Part shown: piece after piece, positions 18,411-25,822 of the stretch
How positions within the stretch are numbered: position 1 is the stretch's first letter
Layout of the letters: the number at the start of each line of letters is the position of its first letter
Source: Paraburkholderia lycopersici
GTDB lineage: Bacteria; Pseudomonadota; Gammaproteobacteria; Burkholderiales; Burkholderiaceae
DNA length: 64,000 bases
Reading direction: 5' to 3'
NCBI RefSeq assembly: GCF_900096975.1
Contig: NZ_FMYQ01000019.1
Coordinates: 62,001 to 126,000, forward strand
The notes under the pieces: generated by a model
Told to the model about the DNA's origin: nothing
The model's input: the letters and a program-made list of their open reading frames with translations, nothing else
Database searches by the model: none
Position numbers and translations under genes: made by a program

Positions 18411-19601
18411 TCAGGAGTTGTTCCAGTCGTCCGAGCTGTCGTTGCTGCCCATATCGACACCGCCGCCGCCCGAGCCGTCGTCCCAATCGTTCGAGCCCTG
18501 GCCGAAGTCGAGTCCGCCGCCGTTGCTGTTGCCGTCGCGGGAAACACGGCGGCCTTCGTCGTCGACCAGGACGTCGCGCTCGATCACGCGGTCGCGCCCG
18601 TGGTTGAGCGCTTCGCCAAGCAGCACGCCGGTGAGCAGGCCACCCATGCCGCCCATGCCGCCGCCTTGCTGGACGATGACCTGCGGCGGTTGCTGCGGCG
18701 GCTGCGCCGGCGGATATTGCGGCTGCCGCCCGAATGCGGCGTCGGCTTCGCGCGCGTAGGCGGAATCGCTGCCGTAGTTGGGCGCCGGCTGAGCCGGCTG
18801 CGCGTTCGGGTCGGGACGGCCTTCGGCGCGCGCCTTGAGGCTCTCGAACTGGTGCTCGAGGTCCTCGATCTCATACGGTGGCCGCGGATTCGCGCTGTTC
18901 GAGAGCGTTTCGACGAGACTGCGCAACTGCGCTTCGAGACCCTCGACTTCCTTTTCGAGCGCTTCGTGACCGGGCGCCGTCGAGAGCTTCACGTCGAGCT
19001 TGAGCGAGCGCACGCCATTGAGCAGCTCGGTAGCGCGCTTGAGCTGGTCGCGGCGCTCGTCGCCGGCTTTCGCGTCTTCGGTGGACTTCGCGCGGCGCAG
19101 CGTCCAGCGCAGCACGAGCGCAATGCCGATCAGCACGATGGCGATGCCGATCCACATGCCCATGCCGGGACCGTGGCGTTGGGGCACGGCGGCGGGCGTG
19201 GGCGCTGCGGACTGCTGGGCGAACGGGTTGTCGGCGCGGTTCGTCGTGGTCGTGGCGGCGCCGGCGCGCGTGGCGTCGGCGCGGAGCCTGGCTTCGACCT
19301 GCGCGAAACGCTGCGGCTGGGTGAAGCGGATCTGCGGATCGAGCGACTTCGCCTGCTCGACCTGGGCGAGCGCGTCGGCGTAACGGCCTTCGCGGTCGAG
19401 CACCTGGGCATAGAGGTAATGCGCGCGGGCGTTGTCCGGATGCGCCTGAAGGACTTCGGTGAGGCCGGAGCCGGCGCGCTGCCAGTCCCCTTGGGACATC
19501 GCGGATTCGATCTGCTGCACGCTCGGCACGGCGAACGCCACGCCGCTCGTGAAGACGAGCGAAGCGCACGCGATGCTGGCAGCGGCAAGAAACTTTTTCA
19601 T
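18411..19601 (-). CDS. Exported TPR membrane protein with glycine-rich tail
   Basis: Protein of 396 residues. A Sec signal peptide covers residues 1-24, then a tetratricopeptide repeat region (about 26-95; DNARAHYLYAQVLDREGRYADAL), a Thr/Ala/Pro linker, and one membrane helix at about 146-166. A charged coiled-coil segment (170-250) and a Gln/Pro/Gly-rich tail with GGGMGGMGGLLTGVLLGEALN follow, ending in an acidic Gly/Asn/Ser stretch. The frame is open upstream, but the ATG at 19601 gives a clean signal peptide. It lies 130 bases downstream of a PspA/IM30 gene on the same strand, so a role in membrane stress together with PspA is a reasonable guess. The exact function is unknown. Confidence 0.82.
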   Translation of the reverse strand: MKKFLAAASIACASLVFTSGVAFAVPSVQQIESAMSQGDWQRAGSGLTEVLQAHPDNARAHYLYAQVLDREGRYADALAQVEQAKSLDPQIRFTQPQRFAQVEARLRADATRAGAATTTTNRADNPFAQQSAAPTPAAVPQRHGPGMGMWIGIAIVLIGIALVLRWTLRRAKSTEDAKAGDERRDQLKRATELLNGVRSLKLDVKLSTAPGHEALEKEVEGLEAQLRSLVETLSNSANPRPPYEIEDLEHQFESLKARAEGRPDPNAQPAQPAPNYGSDSAYAREADAAFGRQPQYPPAQPPQQPPQVIVQQGGGMGGMGGLLTGVLLGEALNHGRDRVIERDVLVDDEGRRVSRDGNSNGGGLDFGQGSNDWDDGSGGGGVDMGSNDSSDDWNNS

Positions 19602-19731
19602 GTTGCAGGCCGGGCGGATTGACGCCCGTCTCCATGGCATTCGATACGGGGATGCGGCGCCAGATGGCGTCGGCTGCCTGTTTCGGCAGCACGGACCATG
19701 CCGCGCCGCATCCGGCACGCCGGTGCGTGCG

Positions 19732-20412
19732 TTACTGCGCCGGCGTGTTCAGCTGTTTTTTGAGCGCTTCGAGGCGCTCGTCGACCGACGGCCCCTTGTT
19801 GAGCGCGGCGAGCTTCTCGTCGAGCGCCTTGCCGCTCGACTGGTCGGCCGAATTCAGGCGGGCGTCCGAGCGTGCGTTCGAGAGCGCGACCTTGTCTTCC
19901 AGCTTCTGGAAGTCGGCGTCGAGATTCTTGCCGCCGATGCCGCCCAGCGCCGTGGCCGCGACATCCTTCGCCTGCGCGATCTGCTGCTTCGCCTGAAGGA
20001 TGTTCGAGCGCGAGTTCAGGTCGTTGCGGCGCGCGCGCATGTCGCCGATCTGCTGCTTCAGTTGATCGACCGACGGCTCGAGCTTCGCCAGTTCCGCGGC
20101 GAGCGCATCGCGTTCGGCCTCGGCGGTTTGCTGCGCGCCGAGCGCTTCGCGCGCAAGCGCTTCGTCGCCCGATTGCAGCGCGCGCTTCGCGCCGTCTTCG
20201 TATTTTTTCGCCTTGTCGGCGGCCACGTCGCGCTTGCTTTGCTGGGTCGCGACCTGTGCCTGGATCTCGACCAGCGAGTTCTCGGCGCGGCCGATGCTGT
20301 CGTCGAGCTCACGCACGATCTGACGCGCGTCGCGCGACGGATCCTGCACCGAGTCGGCCGCATCGTTGAGCAGGCCCTTGACGGTGCGGGAGATGGAGTC
20401 GAAAAGCGACAT
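19732..20412 (-). CDS. PspA/IM30 family membrane-stress protein
   Basis: Coiled-coil protein of 226 residues of the PspA/IM30 (ESCRT-III-like) superfamily, which polymerises on the inner face of the membrane under envelope stress. It begins MSLFDSISRTVKGLLNDAADSVQDPSRDARQIVREL, an amphipathic helix followed by the family helix alpha-1, and continues as long charged heptads to about residue 160. The stretch VAATALGGIGGKNLDADFQKLEDKVA is conserved in this subgroup. GGAGG sits 8 bases before the ATG. It probably forms an operon with the TPR membrane protein downstream. No pspF, pspB or pspC genes are near, so this is not the enterobacterial psp system. Confidence 0.9.
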   Translation of the reverse strand: MSLFDSISRTVKGLLNDAADSVQDPSRDARQIVRELDDSIGRAENSLVEIQAQVATQQSKRDVAADKAKKYEDGAKRALQSGDEALAREALGAQQTAEAERDALAAELAKLEPSVDQLKQQIGDMRARRNDLNSRSNILQAKQQIAQAKDVAATALGGIGGKNLDADFQKLEDKVALSNARSDARLNSADQSSGKALDEKLAALNKGPSVDERLEALKKQLNTPAQ

Positions 20413-20817
20413 GAATTCCTCCAGTGAAATGAGATCGGCCGTTTGGGGCCGAGGTGCGTGCATGAGGTTTGCGCTTCGCGGCATTGGCTCGCGTTGACGA
20501 TCGGGCGGGGGGACGTCTTGCGCCGGCCCCGCCGGCGATCGTCAGTCCGTCTGCCAGCTTACGCCGCTTTGCGCACGCCGCGCATGCTGCGCGCAAATCG
20601 GGGCGAGTGCGGCGATTGCAATAGAGCCATCGCGTTTTCGTGCATTCGTGCGTTCCTTACGACGGGCTTTGCCGCGCGGGCAGGGCGCCATCGATCGCGG
20701 ATATTACACCACGGCCCGTCTTAAAAGGGACTTAAAGGATAGGGCCCGCCCCGGCGTTCCCAAACGCGTTGCGGGTATGGCGCGGCCGTCCATCGCGCCG
20801 GTGGATGGCGGCCAGCG
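20413..20817. other. 405-base region upstream of the pspA-like gene
   Basis: No gene is supported here. It must hold the promoter for the minus-strand pspA-like operon. Near 20710-20745 two short A/G-rich words (CTTAAAAGGG and CTTAAAGGAT) repeat 12 bases apart. I see no terminator with a T tract for the gene that ends at 20818. Confidence 0.4.
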
Positions 20818-21504
20818 TCAGGCGAACTTGCCGCCTTCGGGCGCGGCGTCGTCGCTGTGTGCGTCATCGTGCGAATCGGTCGCGCTGCGCAGCGAGCGCG
20901 CGAACGGCGCGGAGCTCAGCGATTGCAGCGGCTCGTCGTCGCGCGATTGCGTGGCGGTGGCGTCGAGCGCCTCGCTTTCTGCGGCGGCAGCCGCTTCGGC
21001 GCTCAGGCGGACGACGGCCTGAGCAATTTCGCGCGCGGCGTGGCTCACGTCCGGCTCGGCGGTATGGGCCGCGGGGAGGGGGGCGATATGCGCGTGAGGC
21101 GCTTCTTCGGGGATGCCCTCGACGTCGCGAGCGGCCGCCGGCGCTTCACTGTCCGCGAGCGCGTCATCCGTGTGCGTGGCCGGGACCGCGCCGTTCGCGC
21201 CGCCGTTCACACCGTTGGGCGCCGCCTCACCCGCCGCGAAGGGCCGCTGCGTGCCCGCACGGCCGGCGCGCAGCGGCTTCGCCGCCTTTTGCAGCACCTG
21301 GGCGAGCGCGTCGGGCCGGCGTGGCGCGTTCAGGCGGTCGACGATGCTCGCGGCCTTCACCTGGTCGCTCGTCGCGCTGAACGCGATCACAGCGCGGCGC
21401 ATGAGCTCGCTGATACTGATGCCGAGTTCGTCGGCGGTAGCGGAGATCGCGCGTTTCTGCGCGGCGGTGACGAAGACGACGATGCGTTCGCTAGGCTTGT
21501 TCAT
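20818..21504 (-). CDS. Putative ribbon-helix-helix protein with long disordered tail
   Basis: Protein of 228 residues that I cannot name. The first 45 residues (RIVVFVTAAQKRAISATADELGISISELMRRAVIAF) read as a beta strand followed by two helices with the ELGISISELMRRA pattern seen in ribbon-helix-helix DNA-binding proteins. From about residue 65 on it is low-complexity, rich in Ala, Glu, Asp and Pro, and strongly acidic. This suggests a DNA-binding or protein-binding head with a disordered tail. The ATG at 21504 lacks a clear Shine-Dalgarno. It stands alone with long spacers on both sides. The fold call is inference from the pattern only. Confidence 0.6.
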   Translation of the reverse strand: MNKPSERIVVFVTAAQKRAISATADELGISISELMRRAVIAFSATSDQVKAASIVDRLNAPRRPDALAQVLQKAAKPLRAGRAGTQRPFAAGEAAPNGVNGGANGAVPATHTDDALADSEAPAAARDVEGIPEEAPHAHIAPLPAAHTAEPDVSHAAREIAQAVVRLSAEAAAAAESEALDATATQSRDDEPLQSLSSAPFARSLRSATDSHDDAHSDDAAPEGGKFA

Positions 21505-22110
21505 GATCGGCGGGCCGTTGAACCGGCTTCGTATGGCGTCATTCCTGTTCGCGCAGCAGCATTTTGAGGGCAGCTTATGGGCATATCCGGGCGCAAACGG
21601 GGGCGTGTAGCAGATCTTTCATCATAAGACGAGCGCGCCGATGCGCAATCGGAAGGTGTGCGGGTGGGGCAGGCCATGCTCGCAAGAATATGCCGCCGAT
21701 ATGCGGATGAACCCGTTTCCCGCGCGGCTTGTCCGCTTGTTACGAAACTTTTCTCGCATAAAGCGGCGATCAGCGCAAGTCGCCGCCAATGCCTTCAAAA
21801 AATCGGGCGCGAAGGTTTCCCCAAGAAACTCTTACAAAAAAAGCGCGACTCGCCGCTCGCGATTTCTTTAGAATGCGCTGTTACATTTCGCGAATAGCGC
21901 CCGAACAGGCGTGCTTTCGCCTGTGGCGTGCCGTAGCGCGCGCCGCGCGGCCGGACGGGGGCGTTGCCGGTCGCGCCGCGTTGCCGGGATTGAGTCGGCG
22001 ACGTCGGATGCCGCATTGGCGTCATTTGGCGCCATTGACGCCGTGGTCGAGATCCATGCGCGCGAATCGCGCGCAGCCGGCGCGCGCGAGCCGCGCCCAT
22101 CATTCCAGTC
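21505..22110. other. 606-base intergenic region between the RHH-like gene and mrcA
   Basis: This is a divergent promoter region. It holds a less GC-rich block around 21830-21875 (including TAGAAT at 21869-21874, a possible -10 for mrcA), a 7-bp hairpin at 21905-21924, and a nested palindrome at 22018-22042. A 76-residue Arg/Lys-rich frame at 21641-21871 does not look like a real gene. I see no RNA gene. Confidence 0.45.
22018..22042. repeat. Nested palindrome 70 bases before mrcA
   Basis: GGCGTCA (22018-22024) and TGACGCC (22036-22042) form an inverted repeat that encloses another perfect palindrome, TGGCGCCA (22027-22034). The layout is like a regulatory operator, but no matching regulator is evident nearby. 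Confidence 0.45.
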
Positions 22111-24657
22111 ATGCCTATCATCAAACGACCGCCTTCACCGCAGTACCCGAACGAAGATCGGGAACCCTCTTTCAACAACGGACGCCAGCCGCCGCGCCGC
22201 CCGGACGCGGGCGGCAACGGTTCGCGCGACGAACGCCCGGGGCGCGATAGCCCGGGGCGCGGCGGACCGCGTCGGCGTTCGATCGGCGCCTCGATCGCGC
22301 TCTGGTTCGCCGGCCTCGTGGCCACGCTCTGCGTGGTGGGCGCGCTGCTCGTCGGTTATGCGCTCGTCGTGATGGAGCCGCAACTGCCTTCGCTCGACGC
22401 GCTCACCAACTATCAGCCCAAGGTGCCCCTGCGCATCTACACCGCCGACCACGTGCTGATCGGCGAGTTTGGCGAAGAGCGGCGTCAGCTCGTGCGCTTC
22501 CAGGACATTCCGGACATCCAGAAGAAGGCGGTGCTCGCCATCGAGGACTACCGCTTCTACGAGCACGGCGGCGTGGACTTCGTCGGCATCCTGCGCGCGG
22601 GCGTGGCGGACCTCATGCGCGGCGGCGCCTCGCAGGGCGCGAGCACGATCACGATGCAGGTCGCGCGCAACTTCTTCCTCTCGAGCGAAAAGACCTATAC
22701 GCGCAAGGTCTACGAGATGCTGCTCGCCTACAAGATCGAGCGCGCGCTCACGAAGGACCAGATCCTCGAGCTGTACATGAACCAGATCTATCTGGGGCAG
22801 CGCGCCTATGGCTTTTCGGCGGCGGCGCGCGTGTACTTCGGCAAGGACCTCAAGGACATTACGCTCGCGCAGGCCGCGATGCTCGCGGGCCTGCCGAAGG
22901 CGCCGTCGGCGTATAACCCGATCGTCAATCCGCATCGCGCGAAGATTCGCCAGGAGTACATCCTCAAGCGCATGCTCGACCTCGGCTACATCACCGAGGC
23001 GCAGTACGGCGAGGCGATCAAGGAACCGCTGCAGACGAAGACGGCCGGCACCGAGTACAGCGTGCACGCCGAATACGTCGCGGAAATGGTGCGTCAGATG
23101 ATGTACGCGCAATACAAGGACGAAACCTACACGCGCGGCCTTACGGTTACGACGACGATCGACTCCGCCGACCAGGATGCCGCCTACGCGGCCGTGCGCA
23201 AGGGCGTGATGGATTACGAGCGCCGCCACGGCTATCGCGGTCCGGAAGGCTTCGTCCAGTTGCCGGCTGACGGCGACGACCGCGAGCAGGCCATCGAAGA
23301 CGCGCTCACCGATCACCCCGACAACGGCGATCTCGTCTCGGCGGTGGTGACCGACGCGAGCCCGAAATCGGTGACGGCGCAACAACTCGACGGCACCTCG
23401 GTGACGGTGACCGGCGACGGCCTGCGCTTCGTGGCGGCCGCGCTCTCTCCGCGCGCCTCGCAGGCGCTGCGCATTCGCCCGGGTTCGATCGTGCGCCTGA
23501 TGGCCGACGCGAAAGGCAACTGGCAGATCACGCAGTTGCCGCAGGTGGAAGGCGCGCTCGTCTCGCTCACGCCGCAGGACGGCGCGATTCGCGCGCTGAT
23601 CGGCGGCTTCGACTTCAACAAGAACAAGTTCAACCACATCACGCAGGCGTGGCGCCAGCCGGGCTCGAGCTTCAAGCCGTTCATCTACTCGGCTTCGCTC
23701 GAAAAGGGGCTCGGGCCGGCGACGATCATCAACGACGCGCCGCTGTACTTTCCGCCCAGCACGCCTGGCGGCGACGCCTGGGAGCCGAAGGACGACGACC
23801 AGCCCGAAGGCCCGATGCCGATGCGCCTCGCGCTGCAGAAATCGAAGAACCTCGTGTCGATCCGTATCCTCTCGTACATCGGCACGAAGTACGCGCAGGA
23901 CTACGTGACCCAACGTTTCGGCTTCGACGCGGACAAGACCCCGCCGTACCTGCCGATGGCGCTGGGCGCGGGTCTCGTCACGCCGCTCCAGTCGGCCGGT
24001 GCGTATAGCGTTTTCGCGAACGGCGGCTATCGCATCAACCCGTACCTGATCGCGGAAGTAGACGACGCGCACGGCCAGCCGATCCTGCGCGCGCAGCCGC
24101 TCGTCGCGGGCAGCAACGCGCCGCAAACGCTCTCGCCGCGCAACGCCTTCGTGATGAACAGCCTGCTGCATTCGGTGGCGACGGCGGGCACGGGCGCGGG
24201 CACCAACGTGCTCCACCGCGACGACCTGCAAGGCAAGACGGGTACGACCAACGACGCCAAGGACGGCTGGTTCGCGGGCTATCAGCGTACGCTGGTCGCC
24301 GTGGCGTGGATGGGTTACGACCAGCCGAAGAGCCTCGGCAGTCGCGAATTCGGCGCGCAGCTCGCGTTGCCGATCTGGGTGGAGTACATGCAGCGCGCGC
24401 TGCGCGGCGTGCCCCAGGAAGAGCCGGCGATGCCCGACGGCGTCACGACGATCAACGGCGACTTGTACTTCTCCGACATGACGCCGGGCAGCGGCTTCGT
24501 GTCGAGCATCGGCCTCGACGCGGCGAATCCGGCCGGTGCGGCTAGCGATGCGAGCGGCGCGACCGGCAGCATGGGCCCGGGCGGCATGACGCCGCCCAAC
24601 GTGACCACGACAGAGAAGCAGCAGATCATGGACCTGTTCGAGTCGAACAAGCCTTGA
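22111..24657 (+). CDS. mrcA: Bifunctional penicillin-binding protein 1A
   Basis: Class A PBP of 848 residues that polymerises and cross-links peptidoglycan in the periplasm. A disordered cytoplasmic head rich in Pro/Arg/Gly covers about residues 1-57, then one membrane helix at about 60-85. The glycosyltransferase 51 domain follows with its catalytic Glu145 in AIEDYRFYEHGGVD and GASTITMQVARNFFLS. The transpeptidase carries Ser519-x-x-Lys522 (PGSSFKP), SKN (QKSKNLVS) and KTGTT starting at Lys709. An OB-like insert between the two domains is present, as in PBP1A. The start codon is uncertain because no strong ribosome binding site precedes 22111. It stands alone, not next to pilMNOPQ as in many proteobacteria. 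A clear terminator follows. Confidence 0.94.
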   Translation: MPIIKRPPSPQYPNEDREPSFNNGRQPPRRPDAGGNGSRDERPGRDSPGRGGPRRRSIGASIALWFAGLVATLCVVGALLVGYALVVMEPQLPSLDALTNYQPKVPLRIYTADHVLIGEFGEERRQLVRFQDIPDIQKKAVLAIEDYRFYEHGGVDFVGILRAGVADLMRGGASQGASTITMQVARNFFLSSEKTYTRKVYEMLLAYKIERALTKDQILELYMNQIYLGQRAYGFSAAARVYFGKDLKDITLAQAAMLAGLPKAPSAYNPIVNPHRAKIRQEYILKRMLDLGYITEAQYGEAIKEPLQTKTAGTEYSVHAEYVAEMVRQMMYAQYKDETYTRGLTVTTTIDSADQDAAYAAVRKGVMDYERRHGYRGPEGFVQLPADGDDREQAIEDALTDHPDNGDLVSAVVTDASPKSVTAQQLDGTSVTVTGDGLRFVAAALSPRASQALRIRPGSIVRLMADAKGNWQITQLPQVEGALVSLTPQDGAIRALIGGFDFNKNKFNHITQAWRQPGSSFKPFIYSASLEKGLGPATIINDAPLYFPPSTPGGDAWEPKDDDQPEGPMPMRLALQKSKNLVSIRILSYIGTKYAQDYVTQRFGFDADKTPPYLPMALGAGLVTPLQSAGAYSVFANGGYRINPYLIAEVDDAHGQPILRAQPLVAGSNAPQTLSPRNAFVMNSLLHSVATAGTGAGTNVLHRDDLQGKTGTTNDAKDGWFAGYQRTLVAVAWMGYDQPKSLGSREFGAQLALPIWVEYMQRALRGVPQEEPAMPDGVTTINGDLYFSDMTPGSGFVSSIGLDAANPAGAASDASGATGSMGPGGMTPPNVTTTEKQQIMDLFESNKP

Positions 24658-24695
24658 AGCGGCTCTGCGCAAGAACGGTCAGCTCCGCGAAATGA

Positions 24696-24732
24696 ACACG
24701 GCGCGTCGGCAACGGCGCGCCGTGTTTTGTTT
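24696..24732 (+). terminator. Rho-independent terminator of mrcA
   Basis: ACACGGCGCG and CGCGCCGTGT form a perfect 10-bp stem around a 10-base loop, followed by TTTTGTTTG. It starts about 40 bases after the mrcA stop. Confidence 0.9.
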
Positions 24733-24776
24733 GATGCACAGAATTTCCTTGCGAAGCAAAGGGTTGACTAAGCTGT

Positions 24777-24872
24777 CCAGGGATTTTCCACAGGGCTGCC
24801 AACAAAAACTGTGGGTAACTCCGGCTTTTACTTTTCCACAGTTTTTGTTGAAGCCCCTGTTCATAACCCTGG
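24777..24872. repeat. Large inverted repeat with DnaA-box-like words
   Basis: Two arms of 37-38 bases (24777-24814 and 24836-24872) form an imperfect inverted repeat. Its inner part, CAACAAAAACTGTGG / CCACAGTTTTTGTTG, is a perfect 15-bp match across a 21-base spacer, and its outer ends, CCAGGG / CCCTGG, also match. TTTTCCACA occurs at 24784-24792 and 24832-24840, which fits the relaxed DnaA box TTWTNCACA. On the other strand TTACCCACA (24810-24818) and TTATGAACA (24858-24866) each miss by one base. There is no T tract, so it is not a standard terminator. DnaA binding is inference. Confidence 0.6.
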
Positions 24873-25074
24873 GATATCGAACCTAACTGCCTGACGCCAA
24901 AGGCATTGCACGCCGACGCGCTGTCCCGGGCAACGATCGGCCCGAACGACTTCGCCGTCACGTCGCGATAGGCAGGAATACGGACGAATGCGAGGCGCCG
25001 TCAATCGGGAGAGCCCGGCCTTCGGTGCAAAATCCTGGCAGAACAGAGGAAGGGTTCCGCGCGCCGGGCGGACG
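24873..25074. other. Spacer between the inverted repeat and the isomerase gene
   Basis: I see no gene, RNA or clear terminator here. With the inverted repeat it completes the 417-base gap between mrcA and the convergent isomerase gene. Confidence 0.4.
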
Positions 25075-25695
25075 CTAGTCGCCGCCCGAAGCCTGGCGCG
25101 CCGTGAGCGCCGCGTCGAGCGCGTCTTCGAGCCGGTCGTTGCCCCAGAACATTTCCTCGCCGGCGAAGAAAGTCGGCGCCCCGAAGATGCCCAGATCGCG
25201 CGCCGCCTGAGTGCGCTCGCGCAGCCGCAGCCGGTTCGCGTCGCTACCGGCTTCGTCGACGATCTGCCGAGCCGGAAGACCCAGGGCCGTCAGTATTTGT
25301 GCGACCGCTTCGGGCGAATCGACCTCGCGGTCGTCGCCGTAGTTGCGCGTCATCACCGCACGGCACCATGCGGGCAGCCACGGCTCGTCGGCGGCGAGCA
25401 CGGCAACGCGTGTGGCCAGCACGGCGCGGCGGGGAAATTCGCTGGGTTGCCGCCATGGCAGCCCGTATTTGCGGCACAGGCGACGCATGTCCTGCCACAC
25501 ATATGCACCTTTCTCCTTCTGCACGACGAAGGGCGGACCTTCCCAGCCGAGCGTGTCGAGAATGGGACCCAGCAGGAAGGGGCGCCAGCGCACGGTCACG
25601 CCGGCTTGCGCCGCGCGTGTTTCGATGCGCATCACGCTCAGATAGCTGTAGTTGCTGGCGAGGTCGAACCAGAAGTCGAGCGACGGCGAGGGCAT
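25075..25695 (-). CDS. DsbA-family 2-hydroxychromene-2-carboxylate isomerase
   Basis: Cytoplasmic thioredoxin-fold protein of 206 residues in the HCCA isomerase (NahD-like, kappa-class GST-like) family. The opening LDFWFDLASNYSYLSVMRIE, WRPFLLGPILDTLGW, and the C-terminal GIFGAPTFFAGEEMFWGNDRLEDAL are family hallmarks. The active-site Ser of kappa enzymes corresponds to Ser in ASNYSYL. Such enzymes use glutathione and take part in naphthalene-type aromatic degradation, but many genomic copies stand outside such pathways, as here. The ATG has GGAG upstream. The real substrate is unknown. Confidence 0.87.
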   Translation of the reverse strand: MPSPSLDFWFDLASNYSYLSVMRIETRAAQAGVTVRWRPFLLGPILDTLGWEGPPFVVQKEKGAYVWQDMRRLCRKYGLPWRQPSEFPRRAVLATRVAVLAADEPWLPAWCRAVMTRNYGDDREVDSPEAVAQILTALGLPARQIVDEAGSDANRLRLRERTQAARDLGIFGAPTFFAGEEMFWGNDRLEDALDAALTARQASGGD

Positions 25696-25822
25696 GGGGT
25701 TGTCTCCGGGCGAATTTGCGCCGTCTCGCGCGGCGCGTTGGCGCCCATGGTACCGCGCGCGAGGCGCCCGGCCCCGATCGCCGGGTTCCGGTTTCCGTTG
25801 CGTGGCCGCCGAGCCGCGCGCG

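Noticed and set aside
21641..21871. A 76-residue Arg/Lys-rich frame before mrcA
   Set aside because: No ribosome binding site or recognisable motif; composition fits a chance frame in this spacer.
21905..21924. Hairpin ACAGGCG / CGCCTGT as a terminator
   Set aside because: No T tract follows on either strand and no gene ends nearby.
24679..24886. Short open frames on both strands across the 24.8 kb inverted repeat
   Set aside because: They mirror each other because of the repeat, and no start with a ribosome binding site is seen.
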